Shown here piece after piece: positions 15,245 to 24,300 of a DNA stretch of 64,000 bases. The stretch's first letter is position 1. Each line of letters begins with the position of its first letter. A program made the position numbers and the translations under genes. The notes below the pieces were generated by a model. That model had not been told where the DNA came from, did no database searches, and saw nothing but the letters and a program-made list of their open reading frames with translations. This DNA comes from JAGZEG01 sp963930185. GTDB lineage: Bacteria; Actinomycetota; Coriobacteriia; Coriobacteriales; UMGS124. The DNA lies in NCBI GenBank assembly GCA_963930185.1, contig CAWVLT010000074.1, forward strand, positions 62,001 to 126,000, given 5' to 3'.

Positions 15245-16822
15245 ATGGGAGTTCCGATCAGCATGGTGGCGCTGCTCGAAGGCGACATAATCGAGCATGC
15301 GCGCATAGAGTACAAGGAAACTTGGGATCCCGAGGCATCTCTCAAGACGATCTGCGCGTTTGCGAATGACATCGACAACTGGGGTGGCGGCTATATCGTC
15401 ATCGGAGTACGCGACGATGGGGAGCGTCGGTCTTTAGTCGGTGTTCCGGCGGAAAAGATAAATGTGTATCAGAAAAGCATGCTCAACGCATGCAAGCTCA
15501 TTCGTCCTAGCTACATGCCTATTGTCGATGTTGTCGATCACAAGGGCATGCATTTCATTGTCATCTGGGCTCCGGGTGGGAGCGTGAGGCCGTATTCGGC
15601 TCCCAAGTCAATGGCAAAGGGCTCGAAAGAGCGGGCCTACTATATCCGTAAGATGGCAAGCACCATAATTCCAACCGAAGAGGAGCTTCGCGACCTCTAT
15701 ACCCTCTCGAACAACGTCCCGTTTGATGACAGGCCTAATCACGGTGCCGAGCTGGCTGATCTGAACATCACACTCATAAAAGAGTACTTGAGAGAGGTGA
15801 ACAGCTCGCTCTATAGCGACGCCGACAGTATGCCATTTACTGATCTGTGCCGCAGCATGAATATCGTGGATGGTCCCGACGAGTACCTCAAACCCAAAAA
15901 CGTTGGTCTCATGTTTTTCTCGCCTGATCCAGCGCGGTTCTTTCCCTGTGCGCAGATTGACGTCGTGGAGTTCCCTGACGGATTGGGAGGTCAGCGGATT
16001 TTTGAGCGCACGTTTGCGGGGCCGCTACACCATCAGTTACGCGAGGCTTTGCAGTACCTACGCAACTCGATAGTAGCCGAGCAGGTTATAAAGTATCCAG
16101 ATCGCGCGGAGGCGGATCGGTTTTTCAACTACCCGTATGACGCGCTTGAGGAAGCCCTTGCCAACGCCGTGTACCACAAAGGCTATGACGTGCGGGAGCC
16201 AATCGAGGTGCGCATACTGCCCGACAGGATCGAGATTCTGAGCTACCCGGGTGCCGATCGCTCCATCAGCATCGAGGGGCTTCGCACGTTTCGTGCGATC
16301 AGCCGGCGGTACCGTAACCGGCGGGTTGGCGATTTCCTCAAGGAGCTCCACCTCACCGAGGGGCGCAACACGGGCATGGCTAAGATCCTGTGCGCTATGC
16401 GTCAGAACGGATCCCCCGATCCCGTGTTCGAGACCGATGCCGAGCGGCTATACTTCCTCGTGACGCTGCCTGTCCATCGCGGATTTTTGCCCGACGAGGC
16501 GGCCGGCGGATGGTCTCAGTGCGTTGTTGGCGCAACGAAAAACCGCCCAGTTGCGGGAGACGGGCTGTCTGGTGTTCCTTGCGACCAAAAGGTCTCATCG
16601 GTTGGCCTTGCTGATGGGGGCGGCATCGATGCCGGTGGAGTTGATGTCCCCTCCGCGATCTTGAGGTACTTTGGGGCGAATCAGTCTGCCACGCTGGCAG
16701 AGGTGGCGCACGACCTTGGCGTTTCGCTCTCGACGGTGACTCGACATGTGAGCAGTCTCAAGCTGTCCGGTCTGTTGCGTAGGGAGGGGCCGTCGCGCGG
16801 AGGGCGCTGGATCGTTGGATAA
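15245..16822 (+). CDS. AlbA/Schlafen-type ATP-binding transcriptional regulator
   Basis: A 525-residue protein of the AAA_4 (RecG-like regulator) group. The N-terminal AlbA_2/Schlafen DNA-binding domain is visible (IEYKETWDPEASLKTICAFAND, then GGYIVIGVRDDG, ~15-60). A GHKL-type ATPase segment follows (DALEEALANAVYHKGY, then IEVRILPDRIEILSYPG, ~300-340). A C-terminal winged helix (~475-525: ATLAEVAHDLGVSLSTVTRHV) ends it. GGAGGG before ATG 15245 selects this start over two upstream in-frame ATGs. The region between ATPase and winged helix (~425-470) is poorly ordered. Such proteins are often accessory; a decayed XRE antitoxin follows directly. Confidence 0.8.
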   Translation: MGVPISMVALLEGDIIEHARIEYKETWDPEASLKTICAFANDIDNWGGGYIVIGVRDDGERRSLVGVPAEKINVYQKSMLNACKLIRPSYMPIVDVVDHKGMHFIVIWAPGGSVRPYSAPKSMAKGSKERAYYIRKMASTIIPTEEELRDLYTLSNNVPFDDRPNHGAELADLNITLIKEYLREVNSSLYSDADSMPFTDLCRSMNIVDGPDEYLKPKNVGLMFFSPDPARFFPCAQIDVVEFPDGLGGQRIFERTFAGPLHHQLREALQYLRNSIVAEQVIKYPDRAEADRFFNYPYDALEEALANAVYHKGYDVREPIEVRILPDRIEILSYPGADRSISIEGLRTFRAISRRYRNRRVGDFLKELHLTEGRNTGMAKILCAMRQNGSPDPVFETDAERLYFLVTLPVHRGFLPDEAAGGWSQCVVGATKNRPVAGDGLSGVPCDQKVSSVGLADGGGIDAGGVDVPSAILRYFGANQSATLAEVAHDLGVSLSTVTRHVSSLKLSGLLRREGPSRGGRWIVG

Positions 16823-16980
16823 GGACGGGCATCAGCCAAAAGCGCGTGTCCGAAGTCGAGACCGGCAGAGTTGGCTCTTTGCGGCTCTCTACTCTTGAAC
16901 GTTACGCCGAGGGCATCGGAGGTAAGCTGCACGTCGTTATCGAGTTTCCAAACGAGGAGGACGTTCTGCTCGAGGCGTGA
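16783..16980 (+). pseudogene. Remnant of an XRE-type (HigA-like) antitoxin
   Basis: Frame 1 from 16825 to the TGA at 16978-16980 reads as the last ~52 residues of an XRE antitoxin: TGISQKRVSEVETGRVGSLR, then LSTLERYAEGIGGKLHVVIE. That is the recognition helix and the C-terminal strand typical of antitoxins beside HigB/RelE toxins. There is no start codon and no N-terminal half. The frame is closed by TAG at 16780 and overlaps the end of the preceding gene. A deletion probably joined the 3' end of a toxin-antitoxin operon to this locus. No toxin gene is visible beside it. Confidence 0.65.
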
Positions 16981-16993
16981 GCCGTGGTATTGG

Positions 16994-17182
16994 CTACCCT
17001 CGCTTTGACCCCTGACGACAGATGCCGCCCTTGTGTCCGCAGGCCTTGTTGGGTCCCATGCCCTTTTGCGTACGGACGTCGCGCAGCCCGTGCATGTTGC
17101 CCGCCTGCTTGCGCTGGTATATGAGCTCGCGAGCCTTCGCGTCGCGCATCCAGGCCCGGTTGTTTTCGCGGTCGTTTGCCAT
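16994..17182 (-). CDS. Small basic hypothetical protein
   Basis: A 62-residue, strongly basic protein (MANDRENNRAWMRDAKAREL at the start, Gly/Lys-rich CGHKGGICRQGSKRG at the end). It has a good GGGAGGTG ribosome-binding site 6 bp before the ATG, which argues that it is real despite its size. I do not recognise the family. Two Cys and His near the C-terminus could bind metal. It converges with the XRE remnant. A small nucleic-acid-binding role is possible, but this is a guess from charge. Confidence 0.5.
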   Translation of the reverse strand: MANDRENNRAWMRDAKARELIYQRKQAGNMHGLRDVRTQKGMGPNKACGHKGGICRQGSKRG

Positions 17183-17620
17183 GGTGCCACACCTCCCAGC
17201 TTGCTACTTGGCTTGCCTGTCGTGCTGGGTCGTTTTGCCTATTGCCCTCGCTGGGCGCCTATTGTACGACACTCTCCTGTGAGCCACCGGGCACAGGCAG
17301 GCACGAGCTGTCCAATCTCGCGTTGACCAACCTTGCGTTGACCTGAGTGCTAACAAACTGTCGTATTTACCTGCGCTGATGAGCAGTCTACTTCAAAGCG
17401 GTTATCCCTCTGCACACTCCGGTGATAGACAACGCGCGCATGCGGGCCTACCCTTGAACACCATCCCGAACGTAAAGACAAACGGCTCCGCGCCCTGCCG
17501 CATCTGTGCAGGTGGTGCATCCGTGTCTTGCGTTCGGAAATGTTGGCTGACGGGTTGGCGCGACGCCGCTTTGGCGGGGCCGCGCTGACAGAGTGAGAGA
17601 TCGAAGGGAAGTGGGTACTC
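17183..17620. other. Intergenic region upstream of flavoprotein 3
   Basis: About 440 bp without a supported gene. It contains a 9-bp direct repeat GCGTTGACC (17320-17328 and 17335-17343) that includes TTGACC hexamers and may mark a promoter, but no convincing -10 stands at the right distance. AAGGGAA lies before the ATG at 17621. Nothing else stands out. Confidence 0.5.
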
Positions 17621-19453
17621 ATGCAGGGTACACTCGTTGATCGTCGTGGCTTTCTGGTTGGCGCCGGTGCGGTGAGCGCGGCCATGATCGCCGCAACCGC
17701 TGGATTTGCCCAGGTGGAGGAGGCTCCCGCCGAGGAGGCTGCCGACGCTCCCGCGGAGGGCGCAGAGGCCGAGCCCGTTGCCGACTGGCACGTGGCTCCC
17801 GAAGATCCGGCCGAGGCAAGCGAGACCTATGACTGCGACGTCCTGGTGATCGGCCTGGGCCACGCCGGCAGCTGCGCCCTGCGCGCCGCCGCCGAGGCCG
17901 GCGCTTCGGTCGCCGCGTTCGAGGCGTCCACCGAGGACGGCCACATGGTGATGGGTGGCGGCCAGGTCGGTCACATCAACTCGCAGTTCCTCAAGGACCG
18001 CGGCGTGCCCGAGGTCGATGTCGTGGAGTTCATGAACGACTGGCAGGTCCGCTCCAACCCCGGTCTGGTCATGAACTACGCCACCCATTGCGGTGAGTGC
18101 TTTGACTGGCTGTTCGACCAGGTGAGCGACGAGGAGAATGCCGCCACGCAGATTCGCTGCCTGGAGGAGGGCTCCGAAGGCCCCTTCATGAAGGAGCTCT
18201 CGGGTCTCAAGAGCTGGATCGGCACTGCCATGACCGGCAGCTACATCGGCGCCGCGCTCGACCACTGCGTCGAGGTCGCCACGCAGGCCGGCGGCAAGAT
18301 CTTCTGGGGCACCAAGGGCTACAAGCTCATCCAGGATGAGTCGGGCGCCGTCACGGGTGCCTGGGGCCAGACCGAGAGCGGCTTCGTGCAGGTCAACGCC
18401 AAGGCGGTCATCCTGGCAACCGGTGGCTACGGCGCCAACGAGGCCATGCGCAACGACCTGCTCTGGGAGATCAACCAGCTGCAGGAGCCCGGAAAGACGT
18501 CGAGCTGCATGATGGACCAGGACGGTTCGGGCATCGCCCTGGGCTACTGGGCGGGAGGGCACATCGACCTGTGCGCCGGCACGATGGACGGCGCCTACTG
18601 GTATCCGTGCGACACGCCTTCCGACCTGCTCGGTGCCACTGCGGCCTTGTGGATCAACGCCGACGGCAAGCGCTACTCCAACGAGGGCTTTGGCTCCACC
18701 GAGCTCATGGCCATGCCCAGCGCCAAGCAGCCTTCCGGCGACATCTGCGCCGTGTTCGATGACAACGTCGAGGCGCTCCTCGAGGCCCAACCCTTCGGTC
18801 ACATGGCACTTGACATGGTGAACACCGACCTGACCTCGATCCGCGAGACGATGACCGCCGCCTACGCGGGTGGGGAGTACGGCTCGGCCGGTGCTCCTGA
18901 GGAGGCTTCCGCCGAGGGTGACGCAGCCGAGGGCGCTCCCGAGGGTGGTGTCCCTGCCGGCGAAGGTGCTCCCGGGGGCGAGGGCGCGGGCGCTCCCGGT
19001 GGCGGTGCGCCGATGGCCATGTCGGCGGGCACGGTCTACGCCGCCGATGACTTCGAGACCCTGGGCACCTACCTGGGCTACGAGGGCGAGGCGCTGGAGA
19101 ACTTCGCGGCCACCATCGAGCACTACAACGAGCTGTGCGCCGCCGGCAAGGACACCGACTTTGGCAAGGATCCCTCGCTGATGCTGGGCCTCACCACCCC
19201 GCCGTACTACGGCTACAAGGGCACCAAGGTCATCGGCGCCCTGATGTGCGCGGTCGGCGGCCTGCTGGTTGACGCCAACGGTGGCGTGCTCGGCCAGGAC
19301 TACCGCGCCATCCCCGGCCTGTATGCCGCTGGCAACGCCTCGGGCGGCCGCTTTGGCTGGCAGTACTTCACGAGCATCGCCGGCCAGAGCCTCTCGATGG
19401 CCGAGACCATGGGCATGCTCGCCGGCCAGAACGCCGCTGCGGCCGTGGCGTAA
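17621..19453 (+). CDS. Tat-exported FAD-dependent reductase with low-complexity insert
   Basis: A 610-residue flavoprotein with a Tat signal (VDRRGFLVGAG, RR at 8-9), an acidic Ala/Glu/Pro spacer (~32-55), the FAD motif GLGHAG at 78-83 and a C-terminal FAD motif (GLYAAGNASGGRFGWQYFT). It belongs with the 36096 and 52953 proteins, which share GHAG and GN..GGR(F/Y). A run of some 45-50 Ala, Gly, Pro and Glu residues (~421-470) interrupts the part usually forming the capping domain; its relatives here lack it. No regulator is adjacent. Its substrate is unknown, but the shared C-terminal motif suggests chemistry related to its two relatives. No FMN domain. Confidence 0.85.
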   Translation: MQGTLVDRRGFLVGAGAVSAAMIAATAGFAQVEEAPAEEAADAPAEGAEAEPVADWHVAPEDPAEASETYDCDVLVIGLGHAGSCALRAAAEAGASVAAFEASTEDGHMVMGGGQVGHINSQFLKDRGVPEVDVVEFMNDWQVRSNPGLVMNYATHCGECFDWLFDQVSDEENAATQIRCLEEGSEGPFMKELSGLKSWIGTAMTGSYIGAALDHCVEVATQAGGKIFWGTKGYKLIQDESGAVTGAWGQTESGFVQVNAKAVILATGGYGANEAMRNDLLWEINQLQEPGKTSSCMMDQDGSGIALGYWAGGHIDLCAGTMDGAYWYPCDTPSDLLGATAALWINADGKRYSNEGFGSTELMAMPSAKQPSGDICAVFDDNVEALLEAQPFGHMALDMVNTDLTSIRETMTAAYAGGEYGSAGAPEEASAEGDAAEGAPEGGVPAGEGAPGGEGAGAPGGGAPMAMSAGTVYAADDFETLGTYLGYEGEALENFAATIEHYNELCAAGKDTDFGKDPSLMLGLTTPPYYGYKGTKVIGALMCAVGGLLVDANGGVLGQDYRAIPGLYAAGNASGGRFGWQYFTSIAGQSLSMAETMGMLAGQNAAAAVA

Positions 19454-19532
19454 GGGGCTTGTGCGGCCCGAATGCCCGAGTTGCGTGACGCTTTGGCTTT
19501 CGGGGCTATGCCGGATCGTATCGGCATCATGT

Positions 19533-19574
19533 AGGGCGCTCGGCTCTTGCGACATCGCAAGGGTCGGGCGCCCT
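19533..19574 (+). terminator. Intrinsic terminator after flavoprotein 3
   Basis: Long imperfect stem: AGGGCGCTCGGCTCTTGCG pairs with CGCAAGGGTCGGGCGCCCT around a 4-nt loop, followed by TTTT. Confidence 0.85.
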
Positions 19575-19726
19575 TTTGCGTGACCGCTCGATGCCGGGTC
19601 GCATCGACGCGGTGCATGAGGCCGTGGCGCGCAGGGCTGGCGAGGGACTCCGTGTTGCGAGCAGCCGCGCGGTGGGCTATTGTGGTCAACTGCGGCATAG
19701 CAGCACATGCATACGAAGGAGGAGCA

Positions 19727-22093
19727 ATGGGAGGTTCTGGGAGGCGCGGCGTGGCGCGTGCGGGGAGTTCTCGTGCGCCGCGCGCAACTATGGCGCTTGG
19801 GTTGGCCACAAGTGGCACGCTGGCAGCGGCGCTTCTCTGCGCGTTCTTGCTTGGCCCTGCTGGCAGCCCCGTCGCGGTTGCTGCCGATGAGGTTGCTACT
19901 TCCGGCGTAGCGCCGGTGACGCCGGATGATCCCGACGCCCCCATGCCCTACGTCGCCGACGAGCTGATCGTCTTTGCTGACCCGCAGGCAGCTGCTGGCG
20001 AGGTTGAGTCGGCGGCCGCCGCATGTGGCGCACGGGTGGTCGACTGCGCCGAGGGCGTCGGCGCGTACCTGCTGCGCCTTGAAGAGCCGCTGAGCTACGA
20101 GGGGCTAGTCCGGCTTGCCGACGAGCTTGCCCAGAGCCCGGCGATATCCAGCGCCTATCCGCAGGTACTCCTGGATCTGGGCGGCGACGAGGAGCTCATC
20201 GACGCCCTGGGCGAGGCTGAGGCCCCCGCGGGCGGGGCTCCTGCGGAGGAGGCCTCCTCGGCCGCCGCGGATGGGGGCTCCGCGACGTATGCCAGCCTCG
20301 ACGAGGCGATTGCGGCGACGGTGGGGCAGACCGATCGCATCGAGATCCAGAACAACCCGCCGAGCGATGACGCCATCTGGAATGCGGGCTGGGTCACCCT
20401 CACGACGTACGACGACCCGGACACCCCGGAGGACGAGGCCGGCCAGGTGGTCCGCTACGCTCAGGGGGCCACGGGCGCCAACGGGCTTACCCAGCCCATC
20501 CCCGTCTCGTGGGCCTATGACGCCATCAACCTGCCCCAGGCCTGGGGCGCTCTCGACATCCAGCTGCGCGGCGACCCGGCCGTCGTGGGGGACGACGAGC
20601 CGGGCTCCGTTCCGGGGGAGGGCGTGACGGTGGGCATCTTTGACGGGCCCATCTACTACGAGCACGAGGACCTGCCCGAGCCCCTCGCCGTCATGCAGGA
20701 AGACGAACCGGAGGCGGGGTGGCTCGAGTCGGGCCACGCCACGCGCGTCGCCGGCATCATCGCGGCGCGGGCAGACAACGGCACCGGCACGTGGGGCGGT
20801 ACCGTGGGCGTGGCGTACGGCAGCCAGCTCGTGAGCCTGTCGTACAGCTCCTCCGGGGTCGATGACTACGCGTCGGGCAACAGCGGGGGCGACACCACGC
20901 TCTACTCGGCGTACCAGTACGTCTGCGCGCTCGACTACCTGGTCGGCCAAGGTGCCAAGGTTCTCAACTTCTCCAACGGGCTCGCGCTCGACACGTTCTT
21001 GAGGGCAGCCAACGAGGGTGACGAGCAGGCGATCGAGGCGATCCGCACGGTCAACTCCATCGTCTCTGACACGCTTGTGCGCCTGCTCGACGACGGGCAT
21101 GACTTCGTGATCTGCAAGGCCTCGGGCAACTCCAATTCGACGAGTGATGCGGATTTTGGCGAAAGCGGCATCGAAGGCGGCCAGAACGCGGCCTTAGACG
21201 TGCTCAGCGGGCTCGATGACGAGCGCCTGAGCAGCCGCATCATAGTGGTGGGAGGCGTGGAGACCACCGCGCCGGACACCTATCAGGTGGCGGCATACAG
21301 CGCGGGCGGCTCGCGCGTCGACGTGGTGGCCCCGGGCACGCAGGTGTACAGCACCTCGCCGCGCGTCCCCGGCTGGCAGAGCCAAGACGAAGGCGGTGCG
21401 ATCAACCAGATACTCTCCGCCCTCACCGGCTCGCAGTCCTATGAGGACCAGGTCGGCAGCGGCTATTGGGGTGCGTCGGGCACCTCGTTCGCCACGCCCA
21501 TCGTGTCGGGTGTGGCGGCGATGGTCTGGGCGGTCAACCCCGACCTCACCGGCGCGCAGGTGAAGCAGATCATCTGCTCCACGGCAACGCGCCAAGTGGG
21601 GTATTCGCAGGAGGCCCAGGACGAGATCGATTCCAACAGGTTCGACCCGACGCTCACCTACGGGCTTGTCGACGCCGAGCTTGCCGTCTACGCCGCCCTG
21701 GAGTCGCTGGAGGTCTCCGACCAGGCACAGCGGGTATCCGCGGGTCCCGTGGGCACGTTCTCCTATGTGGCGCCGGCCGGCGGCTACCGCGGGAGCATGA
21801 CCATTGGGGCCGACGGGTCGGTGACGCTCGAGGAGTTCATGTCGGGCACGGGCGAGGGCACCACGTCCTACTACACCATGGCGGTTGACGAGACGGTCAC
21901 CACTCCCGAGCTGATGACCGCGTACGTGCTCACCCCCACCGGCCAGGAGGGGCAGAGCTGGCAGATGACCGACGAAGGCAACGTCTCCACTGGCACCTAC
22001 GAGGTGACGACGAATAGGTGGTTCACCTACAACGCCGGGACCGACACTTTCACTGACGTGTCGGGCGGTGCCGAGTGGGTGCGCGTCGAGTAG
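19727..22093 (+). CDS. Secreted S8 (subtilisin-like) serine protease
   Basis: A 788-residue protein with a basic N-terminus and a hydrophobic signal (~22-52, ending AVAADE), then a propeptide-like region and an S8 domain. Catalytic residues are visible: Asp306 (VGIFDGP), His337 (SGHATRVAGIIAA), Asn468 of the oxyanion hole (ASGNSNS) and Ser587 (GTSFATPIVSGVAAMVWA). The His motif reads GHATRVAG instead of the common HGTHVAG. About 150 residues after the catalytic domain are beta-rich and unassigned. There is no LPXTG or other anchor, so it is probably released. AAGGAGGAG before ATG 19727 fixes the start. Its natural substrate is unknown; degradation of host or dietary protein is likely. Confidence 0.88.
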   Translation: MGGSGRRGVARAGSSRAPRATMALGLATSGTLAAALLCAFLLGPAGSPVAVAADEVATSGVAPVTPDDPDAPMPYVADELIVFADPQAAAGEVESAAAACGARVVDCAEGVGAYLLRLEEPLSYEGLVRLADELAQSPAISSAYPQVLLDLGGDEELIDALGEAEAPAGGAPAEEASSAAADGGSATYASLDEAIAATVGQTDRIEIQNNPPSDDAIWNAGWVTLTTYDDPDTPEDEAGQVVRYAQGATGANGLTQPIPVSWAYDAINLPQAWGALDIQLRGDPAVVGDDEPGSVPGEGVTVGIFDGPIYYEHEDLPEPLAVMQEDEPEAGWLESGHATRVAGIIAARADNGTGTWGGTVGVAYGSQLVSLSYSSSGVDDYASGNSGGDTTLYSAYQYVCALDYLVGQGAKVLNFSNGLALDTFLRAANEGDEQAIEAIRTVNSIVSDTLVRLLDDGHDFVICKASGNSNSTSDADFGESGIEGGQNAALDVLSGLDDERLSSRIIVVGGVETTAPDTYQVAAYSAGGSRVDVVAPGTQVYSTSPRVPGWQSQDEGGAINQILSALTGSQSYEDQVGSGYWGASGTSFATPIVSGVAAMVWAVNPDLTGAQVKQIICSTATRQVGYSQEAQDEIDSNRFDPTLTYGLVDAELAVYAALESLEVSDQAQRVSAGPVGTFSYVAPAGGYRGSMTIGADGSVTLEEFMSGTGEGTTSYYTMAVDETVTTPELMTAYVLTPTGQEGQSWQMTDEGNVSTGTYEVTTNRWFTYNAGTDTFTDVSGGAEWVRVE

Positions 22094-22155
22094 CAAGGCG
22101 GGCCGAGGCGGGGCTACCGTCCGTGGCGTCTGTCTGCCGCGTGCGGCAGCCCTGA

Positions 22156-23124
22156 CTACTGTTCGGTGACTGCGGCGTTCTCGTAGATGTCCGAGGAGTG
22201 CCCCGCCTGGTCGATGTAGAGCGCGACGTCGGGCTTGGTCGTGAAGGCCATGCCCGCGTAATGCGATGTGGTTCCCGCGCCGAAGCTCACGAGCTCGTCG
22301 TCGGCGTGCTCGAACCACGTGCGGAACTTGGGATGGCGGGCGAACAGCGCCGGGCGGAACTGCTCGTAGCCCGCCTCGCGCAGAAGGTCGGCGACCGTTG
22401 CCGAGCCGGGCGATGCGAGGGCCTCGCCGGCCGTGTTGCAGCTGCCTGCATCCCACGGCGCGCCCTCGGGCGTGACCATGCGCAGGTACGCGGGCCCAAA
22501 CGCAAGGAGCGCCTCGACCTGCGCCCTCACCGCTGCGGCCTGTGCCTCTGTCGTCGCTTTGGGTTCCTCTGCGGCGGGCACGAACTCGAAGCCCCATTCC
22601 TTGAAGCGCTCGTAGCCCATGGCCTCGATGGCCTGCCCGATCTGCGCGCGGCGCGCCTCCCATGCCTCGCCGGCGAGGGCGTCGCCGCTCGGCACGTCAA
22701 CCTGCAGGTTCATCACGCTGTGGTAGCGCACGGCGTAGGCCATGGCCTTGACGTCCACGTCGCCAGGCGCCGCGTCAAAGCGCACGTGAGCCAGGCGCGT
22801 GCCGGGAAAGGACGCCTCGAGCGCGCCCATGAGCTCCTCCCAGAAGTCCAGCGCCATGCTGTGGGGCGTGGCGCCCGCTATGACGAGGCGCGTGATCTTC
22901 GCGCCGGGCATGTCACCGGCCGCTGAGGCTATCTCGCGCAGGAGTGCCATCTTGTAGGCACCGCGCTGCTCTTCGCTGACGAGGGGCGCCGGGATCTGGG
23001 GGCAGGTCGGCGCCTGGGCCTGCCGGCTCTCGCCCTCGTTCGGGGCGCCAAAGGGGATGCGCACGAGGATGGTCGTCTGCTTGCTGTCCGTCTTGCTGCT
23101 TGCTTGCATGGTCGTCACTTCCAT
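22156..23124 (-). CDS. HemN/HutW-like protein lacking the radical-SAM cysteine motif
   Basis: A 322-residue protein whose layout follows HemN/HemW/HutW radical-SAM proteins. The opening strand ILVRIPFGAPNEG aligns with the family start (Y-H-I-P-F-C-x3-C-x2-C), yet all three cluster Cys are absent. Later parts fit: RLVIAGATPHSM, RFDAAPGDVDVKAMAYAV, AIEAMGYERFKEWGFEF and SFGAGTTSHYAGM, the last being close to the FGAGAHS motif. Without the [4Fe-4S] cluster it cannot do radical-SAM chemistry and may bind heme or a tetrapyrrole, or have another role. A second in-frame ATG at 23109 with GGAAG upstream is an alternative start. It is followed upstream by a LysR gene and a divergent flavoprotein. Confidence 0.6.
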   Translation of the reverse strand: MEVTTMQASSKTDSKQTTILVRIPFGAPNEGESRQAQAPTCPQIPAPLVSEEQRGAYKMALLREIASAAGDMPGAKITRLVIAGATPHSMALDFWEELMGALEASFPGTRLAHVRFDAAPGDVDVKAMAYAVRYHSVMNLQVDVPSGDALAGEAWEARRAQIGQAIEAMGYERFKEWGFEFVPAAEEPKATTEAQAAAVRAQVEALLAFGPAYLRMVTPEGAPWDAGSCNTAGEALASPGSATVADLLREAGYEQFRPALFARHPKFRTWFEHADDELVSFGAGTTSHYAGMAFTTKPDVALYIDQAGHSSDIYENAAVTEQ

Positions 23125-23172
23125 ATCTCGTCTCTTGCCTGCCGTGCCCTGATCGGCGCGGCGCGGGCGTGC

Positions 23173-24114
23173 CTACCTGCCCGGCTGGGCCACGTCGTTA
23201 TAGGGCAGGGCGCGCGCCGCGTTCAGGCACCAGTTCCACAGGGCGCGCTCCGACTCGTCCAAGGCGTGGTGTCGCTCGTGCTCGAGGAAGAATCCCCAGG
23301 TGAGCTCGGCGATCGGCAGCGCCACGATCTGGTCGGTGGGGTTGAACACAGGCACGTCGATGAGGGTGCCGTTGGCAAAGCCCAGCACGTTGTCGGTCTT
23401 TGCGGCGTAGTTGAACAGACGGAAGATCTCGCTGATCTCGACCACCGAGTCAAGATGCACGCCGTGCTCGTCGGCGACCCGGTTGAGGTTCTCGAAGCAG
23501 ACGTACCCGCGCCCCGGTATGGCCACGCTGCGCCCCTCGAGGTCCTCGATGTGCAGCACGCCGTGCTCCCCGACCTTCTCGACGAGGGGGTCGGCTCGCT
23601 TCATCCAGAAGTACACCGGCGACTCGTAGATCTTCACGCCCTCGCAGCCCTGTGACACCTCGTTGCCCACGAGCATGGCGATGTCGCACTTGCCGTCGAT
23701 CAGGTCCTGCTCGCACTGGCGGTCGTACGACTCCCAGAACGGCACCTTCACGTGCGGGTGCGTCTTCTCGAAGCTGTCGATGAGCTCGGGGCCAAAGGCG
23801 CCGAGCACGCCGGCCGAGCATCCCAGCCGTATGGTGCGCTGTTCCAGGCCGCGCAGGCGGTCGAGCGACTCGTTGAGCAGGCGCAGGTTGCTGTGGAACA
23901 CCGAGGTGAACTCGTAGAGCTCCTGGGCATAGGCCGTGGGGACGGGTTTGCCCGTCTCGGAGTCCAGGGTGAACAGCTCGACGCCCAGCTCCTTCTCCAG
24001 GGACCGGATCGCCTTGGTGAGCCCCTGCGGGGAAACGGGCACGAGCTTGGCCGCCGCGGTGAAGTTGCGCTCGGTGTAGGCAAGTTCGAAGTACCTGAGC
24101 TGCTCGCTGTTCAT
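23173..24114 (-). CDS. LysR-family transcriptional regulator
   Basis: A 313-residue LysR protein: N-terminal winged helix (MNSEQLRYFELAYTERNFTA, then VSPQGLTKAIRSLEKELG) and a periplasmic-binding-protein-like effector domain (~92-300). The AAGGGG site before ATG 24114 sets the start; a much longer in-frame extension is not supported. It is divergent from the flavoprotein at 24456 and upstream of the HemN-like gene on its own strand (48-bp gap), so it probably controls both. The palindrome at 24272 is the candidate binding site. Confidence 0.88.
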   Translation of the reverse strand: MNSEQLRYFELAYTERNFTAAAKLVPVSPQGLTKAIRSLEKELGVELFTLDSETGKPVPTAYAQELYEFTSVFHSNLRLLNESLDRLRGLEQRTIRLGCSAGVLGAFGPELIDSFEKTHPHVKVPFWESYDRQCEQDLIDGKCDIAMLVGNEVSQGCEGVKIYESPVYFWMKRADPLVEKVGEHGVLHIEDLEGRSVAIPGRGYVCFENLNRVADEHGVHLDSVVEISEIFRLFNYAAKTDNVLGFANGTLIDVPVFNPTDQIVALPIAELTWGFFLEHERHHALDESERALWNWCLNAARALPYNDVAQPGR

Positions 24115-24271
24115 GGTCCCCTTCGTTCCCCCTGGTTCGCGTGCCGCCCCACAGCCCACCGCGCGGGCGGCCGGTTCCAGCGCCGGGGCCGGGGCGCGTG
24201 CGATGTCTGCGGATGGCGGAAATATCAGCCTCCCATTGTACTCTGTCAAGAGCCTCACCATCCGTTCGGGG

Positions 24272-24290
24272 GGCCAACGAAAAGTTGGCC
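24272..24290. promoter_or_regulatory. Palindrome GGCCAAC-N5-GTTGGCC, candidate LysR site
   Basis: A perfect 7-bp inverted repeat with a 5-bp spacer, midway in the LysR/flavoprotein gap and about 11 bp upstream of the putative -35 of the flavoprotein promoter, the usual place for a LysR activator. Confidence 0.5.
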
Positions 24291-24300
24291 GCGCGCGTCT

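Noticed and set aside
16902..17192. Longer minus-strand frame (96 codons) overlapping the small basic protein
   Set aside because: It runs over the XRE remnant in antisense and has no family pattern. The 62-residue frame has the better ribosome-binding site.
17402..19708. A 768-codon open frame on the minus strand opposite the 17621 flavoprotein
   Set aside because: It mirrors a clear flavoprotein gene in a high-GC genome where antisense stops are rare. It has no domain, no ribosome-binding site and a His/Val/Gly-rich composition typical of antisense reading.
19547..19726. Upstream extension of the subtilase frame
   Set aside because: It spans a terminator hairpin and lacks a ribosome-binding site, while AAGGAGGAG lies right before ATG 19727, followed by a proper signal peptide.
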